In this document: piece by piece, positions 45,935 to 54,372 of the stretch
Layout: each line of letters starts with the position of its first letter
Numbering within the stretch: the first letter of the stretch is position 1
Origin: Pontibacter ruber
GTDB taxonomy: Bacteria; Bacteroidota; Bacteroidia; Cytophagales; Hymenobacteraceae
Reading direction: 5' to 3'
Length of the DNA: 64,000 nucleotides
Assembly (NCBI RefSeq): GCF_023630205.1
Contig: NZ_JALPRR010000002.1
Location: forward strand, 488,899 to 552,898
The notes under the pieces: model-generated
Seen by the model: only the letters and a program-made list of their open reading frames with translations
The model's database searches: none
What the model was told of the DNA's origin: nothing
Position numbers and translations under genes: made by a program

Positions 45935-45975
45935 AAAGCGTCTGATGTAACTTGACGGGCTACATCAGGCGCTTT
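45935..45975 (+). terminator. Strong rho-independent terminator
   Basis: 15-bp stem with one G-T pair (45935-45949 / 45961-45975) and an 11-base loop, followed by TTCTTTT on the plus strand. The opposite strand has only a short T-run, so it points to a plus-strand transcript. Confidence 0.75.
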
Positions 45976-45983
45976 TTCTTTTC

Positions 45984-46358
45984 CTATAAGTCCTCTTTAT
46001 AGATTTCGTTGTTACGAAGTCTGCGCTCCTGAATAAAGGTGCCGATATAAAAAGCCGCTGCTATAAAACAGCTGGCTCCCATCAGCAGGTATAGTATGTG
46101 CCGGCGGTCCCATTCAAAATTTGCAGGATCGATTCGTGCCACTACCACAAATCCGACTAACAGCGTAAGCGCAGTAACGGTGTTGAACACAAACCGGTTG
46201 TGCCTACGCAGGTGGTGCGTGCAGGCCAGCAGCAATACTCCGAATGCAGGCGCTGCAAGTGCTGTTACCGGCTTGTCCGGGCTGGCAAAATAGCCGATAA
46301 GTCCTGCACCGATCAGTACAAGCGCATTGATGGTGTTGATGATGTAGGGATGAACCAT
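45984..46358 (-). CDS. Four-helix small membrane protein
   Basis: About 124 residues with four hydrophobic segments: IINTINALVLIGAGLIGYFA, VTALAAPAFGVLLLACTHH, VFNTVTALTLLVGFVVV and ILYLLMGASCFIAAAFYIGTFI. The short basic loop HHLRRHNR faces the cytoplasm. The layout resembles small TMEM14-like proteins, but the resemblance is weak and no function is assigned. The start at MVHPYIIN is preferred over a longer frame because the first helix follows it directly. Confidence 0.65.
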   Translation of the reverse strand: MVHPYIINTINALVLIGAGLIGYFASPDKPVTALAAPAFGVLLLACTHHLRRHNRFVFNTVTALTLLVGFVVVARIDPANFEWDRRHILYLLMGASCFIAAAFYIGTFIQERRLRNNEIYKEDL

Positions 46359-46483
46359 GATCTTGTCCGTTTTTTGAAACAAAAACACCTATAGCCATAC
46401 CCTGGCCGGAGCCGGATAGTATAACTATAGGTGCATACGTGAAAACGGAAGATTTGAAGCCGAAGCTCCTCGTTCTGATGAGT

Positions 46484-47044
46484 TTACAGTACCCGGCGCA
46501 CTTCCAGGAAGCGCTGATCGTACCCGGTACCTTCCACTTTACTTATCTTAACCCCTCCGTTGGAAGAGGAGTGTACAAACGAAACCGTATCGCCGGGAGA
46601 GGAAATGACAATGCCCACATGGCCCGGCTCCCGTACAGATTTGTCAGTGCCCGTAAAAATGACCAGATCACCGGGGCGCGCCTCAGATCGGTCTACTTCT
46701 ATGCCTTCTTCAGACTGCATAGCCGATGAATGTGGAAGGTCTACATTAAATTTATCGTACACGTGCGTGATAAAACCGGAGCAATCAAAGCCGTCGGGGC
46801 TGGTGCCGGCATACACATAAGGGCTGCCCTGTAGCGAAAGCGCATAATCAACGATCGCATTTAAGTCGCCTTTTCTGTACCAGCTGCCTTCCTCAGCACT
46901 TTCCTTCTGAGCAGATGTTTTCAGCACAACCTGCTGTACCTTCGGAACTTCATAGGAAGAAACAACCTCCGGAGTGGGTTCCTGCAACAATGTATAGGCC
47001 AGAAGCGGCATAGGCGAAAGTATAAGCAACAGTATCTTTTTCAT
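46484..47044 (-). CDS. NlpC/P60 family peptidoglycan hydrolase
   Basis: 186 residues. Signal peptide (about 1-20), a linker, then an NlpC/P60 domain (about 60-186): catalytic Cys in DGFDCSGFITHVY, His in PGHVGIVIS and third polar residue His in VSFVHSSSNGG. It should cut D-glutamyl-diaminopimelate bonds in cell-wall peptides in the periplasm. It lacks SH3 or LysM targeting domains. Single gene. Confidence 0.9.
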   Translation of the reverse strand: MKKILLLILSPMPLLAYTLLQEPTPEVVSSYEVPKVQQVVLKTSAQKESAEEGSWYRKGDLNAIVDYALSLQGSPYVYAGTSPDGFDCSGFITHVYDKFNVDLPHSSAMQSEEGIEVDRSEARPGDLVIFTGTDKSVREPGHVGIVISSPGDTVSFVHSSSNGGVKISKVEGTGYDQRFLEVRRVL

Positions 47045-47301
47045 AGGTCAGGTTCTGGTTTAGGTACTTTATCAATTAAATATCGTGCCAAACGAACTTT
47101 TAAGCGCTCTTATTGGTCATCTAATTAGAATAACCCGCTATAATCCAGCAGATTGTTCAGATCTCTATAACAATGGCAACTGCCTGAATAGTTTACTTAA
47201 AAGAAAAAGTTATTGGAACCCGGAAATAGGTTGCTCGCCAATTTTACAGCACACATGTAAACTATTTAACAGAAAAGATAAAATTTTTATAAGATAAGGT
47301 A

Positions 47302-47309
47302 TATATTTG
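47302..47309 (+). promoter_or_regulatory. -7 box before STAS-like gene 1
   Basis: TATATTTG is a perfect TAnnTTTG match, 28 bases before ATG 47337. No clear -33 box; the upstream DNA is AT-rich. Confidence 0.5.
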
Positions 47310-47336
47310 TAGCACGTAGATAAGCCGCTGGTAAGG

Positions 47337-47756
47337 ATGGAAGTTTACAAGACAGATTCGTTTGAGGTTGATTATGATCCGCAGGAGCGGCTATTCCTGC
47401 AGTGCCATGCCATGCCGGATTCCCAGGAGTTCAGGCGGGGGTTACTGGTGGCGCTGGAGTTTGCTAAAAGCCATCAGGTAAAGCAGTGGCTGCTTGATTT
47501 CAGAGAGATAGGGGAGCTCAATGAACAGGAGGAAACCTGGATACAGGTACAGCTCTTCCCCCAGATCATGATGTCATTGGGCATGGATAACTACATGGCC
47601 GTGGTGGTGTCGGAGAAGTGCTATGATTACCTGCTGAAAGAAGCCGGGTTGCTGGGACTTAAAAGCTATAACTCCTTTATCATCATCAACTATTTCTTTG
47701 ATCTTGCCGAGGCTTCTGCCTGGCTCGATAGCTGCCCCGTTGCCAAGGCAGGATAA
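47337..47756 (+). CDS. STAS-like single-domain protein 1
   Basis: 139 residues, soluble. Strand-helix pattern fits a STAS/SpoIIAA-like fold: DYDPQERLFLQCHA, helix SQEFRRGLLVALEFAKSH, strand QWLLDFREIGEL, helix EQEETWIQVQLFPQIM and strand YMAVVVSEK. It shares this layout and the position of the E/D-(Q/E)-x-W...P block with the proteins at 50741 and 52913. These are presumably signalling or scaffold proteins. No phosphorylation Ser is obvious. Confidence 0.6.
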   Translation: MEVYKTDSFEVDYDPQERLFLQCHAMPDSQEFRRGLLVALEFAKSHQVKQWLLDFREIGELNEQEETWIQVQLFPQIMMSLGMDNYMAVVVSEKCYDYLLKEAGLLGLKSYNSFIIINYFFDLAEASAWLDSCPVAKAG

Positions 47757-47859
47757 GCTTAATCATACTTCAGGGTACTGCTGCAGGCGTAGCGGATTTT
47801 GAAAAGCAGGGTAATTGTCGTAAAATGCAATTGCTTTAACTAAAATCCACTAAAACAAC

Positions 47860-49668
47860 ATGCTTAAAAAACAGCGGTTTATACCTGCCCTTTTCCTGCT
47901 CGCATTTTTATACTTTGGCAATGCGGCTGCTGCCCTGGCAGCTGAGCTGAAGTATACTTTATCCATGCCAGAGCCTCAAACTCACTACTTTGAGGTAGAA
48001 ATGGAGCTGTCCGGCGCCCGCAAAAAATACATCGACTACACGATGCCGGTATGGGCTCCGGGATCTTACCTGGTGCGGGAGTTCGCTAAGAACGTTGAAA
48101 GCTTTTCAGCCACAGATAAAGCCGGCAAAAGCCTGCGCTCCGAAAAGATAGATAAGAACACCTGGCGCGTGTACAGCAACAGAGCGGATGCCGTGCGTGT
48201 GAAGTATAAAGTATACGCTTTTGAGCTTACCGTGCGCACCAGCTTTATCGATGCCTCGCATGGCTATGTGAACGGAACCAGCATGTTTATGTATCCGGAA
48301 GGGTACCAGAAAGAAGACGGTACGCTGGTAGTAAAGCCTTACAAGGAGTGGAGCAAAGTTTCCACGGGCCTGAAAAGTACCGGCAACTTCACCTATACTT
48401 TTCCGAACTATGATGTTCTGGCTGACTCTCCGCTGGAGATCGGTAACCACGAAGTACTGCAGTTTACGGCCGGCGGCGTGCCGCACGAAGTAGCCATGTA
48501 CGGCGAAGGAAACTATGATCCGGATCGCTTGGTGGCAGATATGAAGAAAGTAACCGAAGAAGCTATCTCTGTTATCGGCGAATTGCCTGTAGACCGCTAT
48601 GTATTTATCGTGCACAACCTGCAGCGTGGCGGCGGTGGCCTGGAGCACCTGAACTCTACCACGCTGCAAACAACCCGTACAAGCTACGGCACCGAAAGCG
48701 GCTATACAGGTTTCATGAGCCTGGTGGCACACGAGTACTTCCACCTCTGGAATGTGAAACGCCTGCGCCCGGCTCCGCTGGGCCCCTTCAACTACAACGA
48801 AGAAAACTATACTACACTGCTGTGGGTGTCGGAAGGCATCACCAGTTATTACGATGACCTGATCACGCGACGAGCCGGCCTAATGACGCCGCAACGCTAC
48901 CTGGATGTGGTGGCCGGCAGCATCAACTCTGTAGAGAATACACCAGGCAATAAAATCCAGCCGGTAAGCGAGTCGAGCATGGATGCCTGGATCAAGTATT
49001 ACCGCCGTAACGAGAACTCCAACAATGCCGAAGTATCCTACTATACCAAAGGCGGGGTGCTGGGTCACCTGCTTAACATGGAGATCATGAAGGCGACAGC
49101 CGGTGAAAAAAGCCTGGACGATGTTTTCCGTTACATGTACGACCGCTACTACAAAAAACTGAACCGCGGCTTTACGGAGGCAGAGTTTCAGGAGGCGGTA
49201 GAGCGTTTTGCCGGTAAAAAGATGGACGCTTTCTTCCGCGACTATGTAAACGGCACAAAAACCCCTGACTACAACAGCTACTTCGAGGCTGCCGGCCTGC
49301 AACTGGTAAATACCAACGAGGGCAGCAACAACATAAACTGGGGAGCCGCTACTGCCACAGAAGGCGGTCGCCTGATCGTTAAAAGCGTATCGCGCGGAAG
49401 CAGTGCCTGGGACGGTGGCCTGAACGTAAACGATGAGCTGATCGCCATTGACGGCTACCGTGTGGCTGATGATGTGAAGAGCTTTATCAACGGACGCAAA
49501 GTAGGGGAGAAGGTGCAGGTACTGGTGAGCCGCGATGGCAAACTTGTTCAGCTGGAGATCCCGATGGTGAAGGATGAAAGTGTACGCTACCAGTTCCAGC
49601 GCGTACAGAACCCAACTGAGCAGCAGGAGAAGATTTACAGAAAGTGGCTGAAGGTAAACAACGCCTAA
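47860..49668 (+). CDS. M61-family metallopeptidase with PDZ domain
   Basis: 602 residues. Signal peptide (about 1-27), an N-terminal beta domain (PVWAPGSYLVREFAKNV is family-typical), the zinc motif HEYFH (about residue 290) with the downstream Glu in WVSEGITSYY, and a C-terminal PDZ domain (about 500-575: GGRLIVKSVSRGSSAWDGGL, NDELIAIDGYRV). It is a glycyl-aminopeptidase-like periplasmic or secreted protease. A 25-bp terminator follows. Confidence 0.92.
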   Translation: MLKKQRFIPALFLLAFLYFGNAAAALAAELKYTLSMPEPQTHYFEVEMELSGARKKYIDYTMPVWAPGSYLVREFAKNVESFSATDKAGKSLRSEKIDKNTWRVYSNRADAVRVKYKVYAFELTVRTSFIDASHGYVNGTSMFMYPEGYQKEDGTLVVKPYKEWSKVSTGLKSTGNFTYTFPNYDVLADSPLEIGNHEVLQFTAGGVPHEVAMYGEGNYDPDRLVADMKKVTEEAISVIGELPVDRYVFIVHNLQRGGGGLEHLNSTTLQTTRTSYGTESGYTGFMSLVAHEYFHLWNVKRLRPAPLGPFNYNEENYTTLLWVSEGITSYYDDLITRRAGLMTPQRYLDVVAGSINSVENTPGNKIQPVSESSMDAWIKYYRRNENSNNAEVSYYTKGGVLGHLLNMEIMKATAGEKSLDDVFRYMYDRYYKKLNRGFTEAEFQEAVERFAGKKMDAFFRDYVNGTKTPDYNSYFEAAGLQLVNTNEGSNNINWGAATATEGGRLIVKSVSRGSSAWDGGLNVNDELIAIDGYRVADDVKSFINGRKVGEKVQVLVSRDGKLVQLEIPMVKDESVRYQFQRVQNPTEQQEKIYRKWLKVNNA

Positions 49669-49679
49669 CAGCAACCTTT

Positions 49680-49734
49680 AAGTATAAAAACAGGAAAGGC
49701 TGCCTTAAAGGCAGCCTTTCCTGTTTTTATACTT
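49680..49734. terminator. Bidirectional terminator with 25-bp perfect stem
   Basis: Arms 49680-49704 and 49710-49734 are perfectly complementary across a 5-base loop. The outer ends are AAGTATAAAAA and TTTTTATACTT, so two copies of the heptamer motif form the base of the stem. Confidence 0.9.
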
Positions 49735-49758
49735 TGTATTTATACATTCCCCCGGGTT

Positions 49759-50490
49759 TTAATCCAGCCGGAACGATGCATTGACCACAGCTGTGATCTC
49801 TTTCTCGATCGAAGAAACGTCGTTTATACCATAATCTGAGACCATGTTGGAGTTGACCGGGGTGATCTGCAATACTCCCATCCGTGCGTTTGAGATCGGC
49901 CCCAGTGTGCTGCCAGTGGCTTCTGCTATTTTCTGAGCCCGGTTGAGGGCATCTTTAGCGGCATCTGCCTGTATTTCTATCTTGAGGTCGGCCAACTTGG
50001 TGTAGTAATACTCCGGCGGCATCACCGAAAAGCTGATGCCCTGGTTTACAAGCGATGTAATGTCGAGCGATATGCTTTTGATCTTCTTCACGTCCCGCGA
50101 CTTGACCTCGATCATCTGGTTGCCGTTGTATTCGAGCACGCGGTTTGTCGGAAAGCCTTGGTTGTTGAGTTCATATACAGGGTTCAGGTTAATGGTCATC
50201 AGGTTGATGTCAGCTTCTTGGAAACCCTGCTGCTTCAGGTAGTTGATTACTACCGGGCGCTGGCGTTGCAGGCTCTTGTAAGCCTCTTCAGCAGTAGCGG
50301 CAGTGGCCTGTATTGTGCCGCGCAGAATACCCAGATCCGAAGTTATCTCTCTTTTTGCAGAGCCCGTAACGGTTATGGTCTGGTTTTCCTTGTAACGCTG
50401 GCTCCAGAAGCTGGCAAAAATAAGGGTGCTTAGCATCAGGCTGATGCCAAGTATAAGTGTAGGTATGATCAGGTTATTAGAATCACTCAT
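49759..50490 (-). CDS. SIMPL domain (DUF541) protein
   Basis: 243 residues. One N-terminal hydrophobic segment (about 7-28) anchors or exports a SIMPL domain: TITVTGSAKREITSDLGILRGTIQ, AYKSLQRQRPVVINYLKQQG, DINLMTINLNPVYEL and DAAKDALNRAQKIAEATGSTLG. The family includes the E. coli YggE-type periplasmic protein linked to oxidative stress. The exact role here is unknown. Single gene, convergent with the M61 peptidase. Confidence 0.88.
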   Translation of the reverse strand: MSDSNNLIIPTLILGISLMLSTLIFASFWSQRYKENQTITVTGSAKREITSDLGILRGTIQATAATAEEAYKSLQRQRPVVINYLKQQGFQEADINLMTINLNPVYELNNQGFPTNRVLEYNGNQMIEVKSRDVKKIKSISLDITSLVNQGISFSVMPPEYYYTKLADLKIEIQADAAKDALNRAQKIAEATGSTLGPISNARMGVLQITPVNSNMVSDYGINDVSSIEKEITAVVNASFRLD

Positions 50491-50676
50491 AGCAAAGACC
50501 TGCCTGTTTTTCCATCTTTTAGCGGAAAATGCACAGAATAGTTCAAGTATTTGTGAGAATATTTAGAAGTGATTTATGACCAACAGGCAGCGTGTGGAGG
50601 TTAATGTGCAGATAAGTGCAATAAAATAGAATTAAAATTATTGTATTGTTTAAGCCTAATTTTCACTTGTCTTGTA

Positions 50677-50708
50677 TTTGAAAATTAATACAAAAATTTA
50701 TATATTTC
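50677..50708 (+). promoter_or_regulatory. Bacteroidota-type promoter of STAS-like gene 2
   Basis: TTTG (50677-50680), 20 bases, TATATTTC (50701-50708), which matches TTTG-N19-21-TAnnTTTG except for the last base. It lies 32 bases before ATG 50741. Confidence 0.6.
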
Positions 50709-50740
50709 GATTGCTTTGTAAAACAAAAGCGTGTTGCAAG

Positions 50741-51187
50741 ATGGTGATCTACCAAACACAAATCATAAACATAGTTTATACTGCAGAAACGCAGATTTTG
50801 CAGATCGAATGGAAGGCAAAGCCCTCGATGGCAGCTTTCAAGGAAGCCTACCTGAAGGCACTGCAGTTTGTGGAAGAGCAACAGCACACACGTTTTTATT
50901 GCACCGATCTTACAAGCTGTGGCCCTTTTGACCGGGAGCAGGAGGCTTGGTTAAATACCGAATATTATCCAAAAGTATACAAAAGCATTGGCAGCGATAT
51001 TTATGCTGCGGTAGTGTTTACAGAAGATCATTTTAAAGCCATTGTGAGCAATTACGAGCCGTCTCAGCTATCGCTTAATTACAGCTTTATACTGTTCAAT
51101 TACTTTACAGTGCTGCATGAGGCGCAGGATTGGCTTGCGCAGGTACAAAAAGGTCAGGAGACCCACCTGGTACCGGCGACCTCCTGA
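50741..51187 (+). CDS. STAS-like single-domain protein 2
   Basis: 148 residues from ATG 50741, placed after the promoter at 50677-50708; an earlier in-frame start at 50672 would lie inside that promoter. Pattern: VYTAETQILQIEWKA, helix MAAFKEAYLKALQFVEEQQ, strand TRFYCTDLTSCG, helix REQEAWLNTEYYPKVYKSI, strand IYAAVVFTEDHF, then an FNYFTVLHEAQDWL block that matches the INYFFDLAEASAWL block of protein 1. Clearly a paralogue of protein 1; function unknown. Confidence 0.65.
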   Translation: MVIYQTQIINIVYTAETQILQIEWKAKPSMAAFKEAYLKALQFVEEQQHTRFYCTDLTSCGPFDREQEAWLNTEYYPKVYKSIGSDIYAAVVFTEDHFKAIVSNYEPSQLSLNYSFILFNYFTVLHEAQDWLAQVQKGQETHLVPATS

Positions 51188-51215
51188 CCCTGAAATTTAT
51201 ACTTATAATACTGTA

Positions 51216-52640
51216 TCAAGGGAAAATACCCAATGCCTCGTAGCTTACCCCGATTTTCTCAATTGCCGATAAAAACGCAGCCGTTCTCAGGTCCGGAATG
51301 TTCTTCTGCTTCATTACTTCTCTGATCTCGTGGTAGGCATTGATCATGGTATCCTCTAGTCCGGAGCGTACTAGGCTGATTTCGTCCGCCCCCTGGATCA
51401 GAAGTGCCTTCTCTGCAGTAGTCAGGCTTTTGCCGGACGATGATTCGATGGCACTAACCAAACGGCGATGGCTGGCTTCTTCGGCACGCTTGCCCATTCG
51501 TCCGAAACGTACGTTTGACAGGTTCTTCAGCCACTCGAAATAAGATACCGTAACACCGCCTGCATTCAGGTACAGATCCGGCAGAATCACGATTCCATTC
51601 CCCAGCAGGATCTTTTCCGCATCGCGGGTAACCGGGCCATTGGCACCTTCGGCTATGATCCGCGCTTTGATGCGCTCCGCGTTCCCGATATGGATCTGGT
51701 TCTCCAAGGCCGCAGGAATCAGCACATCGCAGGGTTCCTCCAGCAGGAGGGCTGAGTCTTCGAAATTACGCGCGTTCTTATAGTTCAGGATGGATCCTGT
51801 CTCGTTTCGGTGGCGGAATACATCTTCTACGTCAAGGCCATTCTCATCGTAAATACCTCCTTCACGCTCGGCAATGCCAATAATAATGGCTCCATCTTTC
51901 TGGCAATAGTTTGCCGAGTGGAAGCCCACATTGCCCAGGCCCTGCACAATCATGCGCTTGCCCTGCATAGAGGAACCCTCAAGCCCTGCCATTTTCAGCA
52001 GCTCTGTATCCTGCAAGGCTTCCCGCAAACCAAAGTATACCCCAAGGCCGGTTGCATCGGCCCGCCCCCTGATGCCACCCTGGCCTACAGGCTTGCCGGT
52101 TACACAGCCCATAGCGTTGGTTTCGCCATATTTCATGGCCTGGTAGGTATCGGCAATCCAGGCCATTTCGCGGCTGCCGGTCCCGTAATCAGGGGCTGGT
52201 ACATCCATTCCAGGGCCAATCAGGTTTTTTTTGATCAGTTCGGCTGCATAGCGGCGTGTTACTTTTTCCAGAGTTTTAACAGAAGTTGTGCGCGGGTTTA
52301 TCTTTACGCCACCTTTAGCTCCACCAAACGGAACATCCACAACGGCACACTTAAAGGTCATCAGGGTAGCCAGCGCTTTTACCTCATCCTCGTCTACCTG
52401 CATGCTAAATCGAATACCTCCTTTGGATGGGAGTTTATGGTGGCTGTGCTGTACGCGTATCCCTTCATAAACTTCTATCTTACCGTCTACTTCTACCGGA
52501 AAAGAAACTTTATACACGCTGTTGCATACTTTGATCTGGGCAAGTATACCCGGATCCAGGCGCGAAAAGCTAGCTGCATAATCAAACGTTTGAAGCACAC
52601 TGTTGAGGAATTTGGTGCCTTCGTTGTGGTTGTTTGCCAT
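51216..52640 (-). CDS. Glutamate dehydrogenase (Glu/Leu/Phe/Val family)
   Basis: 474 residues. The catalytic Lys regions are seen in KGGIRFSMQVDEDEV and VDVPFGGAKGGVKI, the Asp in GPGMDVPAPDYGTG, and the NAD(P)-binding motif in VQGLGNVGFHSA. It interconverts glutamate with 2-oxoglutarate and ammonium, linking nitrogen and carbon metabolism. Length and blocks fit a hexameric NAD-type enzyme; cofactor preference cannot be told. It lies between two STAS-like genes but on the opposite strand. Confidence 0.93.
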   Translation of the reverse strand: MANNHNEGTKFLNSVLQTFDYAASFSRLDPGILAQIKVCNSVYKVSFPVEVDGKIEVYEGIRVQHSHHKLPSKGGIRFSMQVDEDEVKALATLMTFKCAVVDVPFGGAKGGVKINPRTTSVKTLEKVTRRYAAELIKKNLIGPGMDVPAPDYGTGSREMAWIADTYQAMKYGETNAMGCVTGKPVGQGGIRGRADATGLGVYFGLREALQDTELLKMAGLEGSSMQGKRMIVQGLGNVGFHSANYCQKDGAIIIGIAEREGGIYDENGLDVEDVFRHRNETGSILNYKNARNFEDSALLLEEPCDVLIPAALENQIHIGNAERIKARIIAEGANGPVTRDAEKILLGNGIVILPDLYLNAGGVTVSYFEWLKNLSNVRFGRMGKRAEEASHRRLVSAIESSSGKSLTTAEKALLIQGADEISLVRSGLEDTMINAYHEIREVMKQKNIPDLRTAAFLSAIEKIGVSYEALGIFP

Positions 52641-52804
52641 AATTGAAGCTGTTTTTAAAGTGCATCGAATGTTTTAAGAACGGCTTACAACAGGATTTGT
52701 TCCGGCCGCTTACCCGAGGTAAACGGGCGGGTATGTACAGGAGTAGATTATCCGGAAGGGGAGGTAGAGTATAGTATACTTATATATAATAACTTTTATT
52801 TTTT

Positions 52805-52835
52805 CTTGCTTTAGATCTATTAGTTTCTAATTTTG
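52805..52835 (+). promoter_or_regulatory. Bacteroidota-type promoter of STAS-like gene 3
   Basis: CTTG (52805-52808), 19 bases, TAATTTTG (52828-52835). The -7 box is a perfect TAnnTTTG match. It predicts a leader of about 70 bases before ATG 52913. Confidence 0.6.
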
Positions 52836-52912
52836 TCACACTGTCGTTGTAATTACAACTGATGAACTTACAAAACAGTTAACTTTTAGCGCCCTATATT
52901 AAACATTAAGCT

Positions 52913-53410
52913 ATGTCTACAGATAAATTGATTGCTACTGATTATGCAGCAAACTTCCAGTTCCCGCTGGAAACGAGCGGTGCGATCATTGAGGGAAAAC
53001 TGGAAGCCTCTTATGACCAGGATTCTGAAACGCTTAATATTCGTTGGAAAGGAGAGGTCCGGTCTGAAGAGATCAAAAGAGGGTATGCCAGCATCATGCA
53101 GATGGTGCGGCATTACAAGCCCCGCAAATGGGTGCTGAACCTGCAGGAGCGGGACGGCGTGAAACGGGACGACCAGCGATGGGTTTTCAAGTATGTTTTT
53201 CCGAGAGCATTGCGCGCGGTAAACGATGATATTTTCCTGGCAGTGATCTTGCCGGTGCATGCCTACCACAGCGTGTTAACCGATATTGACGGCGACGAAC
53301 TGATCGTGGAGGACAAGTTCCTTGTTTTACAGCATTTCCTGTATCCGGAAGAGGGGAAGCGCTGGCTGGAGAGTATGGTAGAGATGAAAGAAGCCGGAGC
53401 AGAAGTATAG
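52913..53410 (+). CDS. STAS-like single-domain protein 3
   Basis: 165 residues. A 30-residue extension precedes the domain: SYDQDSETLNIRWKGE, helix SEEIKRGYASIMQMVRHY, strand KWVLNLQERDGV, helix RDDQRWVFKYVFPRAL, strand IFLAVILPVHAY, and a C-terminal LQHFLYPEEGKRWL block. The layout matches proteins 1 and 2, with low identity. It ends next to a 24-bp terminator. Confidence 0.6.
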   Translation: MSTDKLIATDYAANFQFPLETSGAIIEGKLEASYDQDSETLNIRWKGEVRSEEIKRGYASIMQMVRHYKPRKWVLNLQERDGVKRDDQRWVFKYVFPRALRAVNDDIFLAVILPVHAYHSVLTDIDGDELIVEDKFLVLQHFLYPEEGKRWLESMVEMKEAGAEV

Positions 53411-53418
53411 ATCCGGTA

Positions 53419-53470
53419 GCATACAAAAAACAGGGGCAGCTTCCAGAAGCTGCCCCTGTTTTTTGTATGC
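53419..53470. terminator. Bidirectional terminator with 24-bp perfect stem
   Basis: Arms 53419-53442 and 53447-53470 pair perfectly with loop CCAG, including a GC-rich core (CAGGGGCAGC) and A6/T6 runs. It serves the convergent STAS-like and FKBP genes. Confidence 0.92.
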
Positions 53471-53484
53471 GGATAGTGCGTGTA

Positions 53485-54087
53485 TTATTTGTTTACGGAG
53501 ATCAGCTCTACGTCAAAAATAAGTGTGGCATTCGGGCCAATGGCATCGCCTGCTCCCTGTGAGCCGTAAGCCAGGTTAGAAGGTATAAACAGTCTCCACT
53601 TGGCGCCTTCTTTCATCAGTTGCAAGGCTTCTGTCCAACCTGCAATTACACCGTTTACCGGGAACGTAGCCGGCTGGCCGCGCTCATAGCTCGAGTCGAA
53701 CACAGTGCCGTCGATGAGTGTGCCGTGGTAGTGCGTAGTTACCCTGTCGGTGCTGGAAGGTGTTTTGCCGGTACCTTCGTTCAGTACCTGGTATTGCAGG
53801 CCGCTTGGCAGCGTATTTACACCTTCTTTGTTTTTGTTGGAAGCCAGGAACTCTTCGCCTTCTTTCTTGTTTTCGGCTGCCTGGGCACCCTGTTTCTGGC
53901 CCATTTCCTGCTGCAGGGCCATCATGGCCTGCTGTACCTCGTTTGCTGAAAGGGAGGATGGCTGGCCAGCCAAGGCCTCTTTCATACCTTTCAAAAAGGC
54001 TTCTGCTTCAATGCTTATACCTTGTTTGGTCAGGTTGGCAGCCATGTCGCGGCCAATGATGTAGCTTATTTTTTCTTGTTGCGTCAT
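53485..54087 (-). CDS. FKBP-type peptidyl-prolyl isomerase, FklB/Mip-like
   Basis: 200 residues. The N-terminal helical dimerisation domain (about 1-85; YIIGRDMAANLTKQGI, EAFLKGMKEALAG) is followed by an FKBP domain (about 95-200) with VTTHYHGTLIDGTVFDSSYERG, VIAGWTEALQLMKEGAKWRLFIPS and LAYGSQGAG. There is no signal peptide, so it is probably cytoplasmic like FklB. It catalyses proline isomerisation and may act as a chaperone. Confidence 0.93.
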   Translation of the reverse strand: MTQQEKISYIIGRDMAANLTKQGISIEAEAFLKGMKEALAGQPSSLSANEVQQAMMALQQEMGQKQGAQAAENKKEGEEFLASNKNKEGVNTLPSGLQYQVLNEGTGKTPSSTDRVTTHYHGTLIDGTVFDSSYERGQPATFPVNGVIAGWTEALQLMKEGAKWRLFIPSNLAYGSQGAGDAIGPNATLIFDVELISVNK

Positions 54088-54229
54088 GAATGAAATGATA
54101 AATATATATTGTATCTGGACTATAAAGGTATCGGTTCAGGCTTTAAGAACCTAATGGATAGGTATACGCTGAAAACATAAAGGCGAACCTGCCGGCCCGC
54201 CTTTAATCTGTTTTTTTAGTGTGTAGGAG

Positions 54230-54361
54230 TTACAAATACAGGTGTACTTCTTCGTCCTGAAGGTCGAAGTTCAGGTCGCCTGGTGTAAGCCATCCTTTCA
54301 TAAGGAAGCCAAAGGTAGTTCCTAAAATAAACAGTGACGATAACGTAGATATATGTTTCAT
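54230..54361 (-). CDS. Tiny single-helix membrane protein with acidic tail (a)
   Basis: 43 residues: MKHISTLSSLFILGTTFGFL then MKGWLTPGDLNFDLQDEEVH and LYL. One hydrophobic helix (about 6-20) is followed by an acidic tail with the motif FDLQDEE. The protein at 56910-57065 has the same plan with FDLYDED. Two independent occurrences of helix plus FDLxDE tail within 3 kb support that both are real genes. Function unknown. A weak hairpin (54178-54205) lies after its stop. Confidence 0.55.
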   Translation of the reverse strand: MKHISTLSSLFILGTTFGFLMKGWLTPGDLNFDLQDEEVHLYL

Positions 54362-54372
54362 GACGATTGATG

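Larger units (their letters stand above)
45640..45975 (+). ncRNA. Candidate structured RNA or small-ORF transcript
   Basis: Hairpins on the plus strand include TACCTT/AAGGTA (about 45657-45675), GTCCGA/TCGGAC around a GC-rich loop (about 45703-45739), TAAGCC/GGCTTA enclosing TCAC/GTGA (about 45783-45826), GCTGT/ACAGC and TCCTG/CAGGA, then the terminator. With no neighbouring plus-strand gene this is probably its own transcript. The 5' end is not defined; the coordinates are approximate. Confidence 0.4.
45301..45983. other. Long intergenic region with a probable structured transcript
   Basis: About 683 bases. The left half is AT-rich. The right half (about 45640-45975) is GC-richer, contains several hairpins, a 22-codon reading frame behind a full Shine-Dalgarno sequence, and ends in a strong plus-strand terminator. 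It does not match tRNA, tmRNA, SRP RNA or RNase P RNA signatures that I can recognise. Confidence 0.55.

Noticed and set aside
45640..45975. Structured region considered as tmRNA, SRP RNA or RNase P RNA
   Set aside because: No tRNA-like ends or tag-frame context, no GGAAGGAAGCAGC-like SRP loop and no GAGGAAAGUCC RNase P motif are present.
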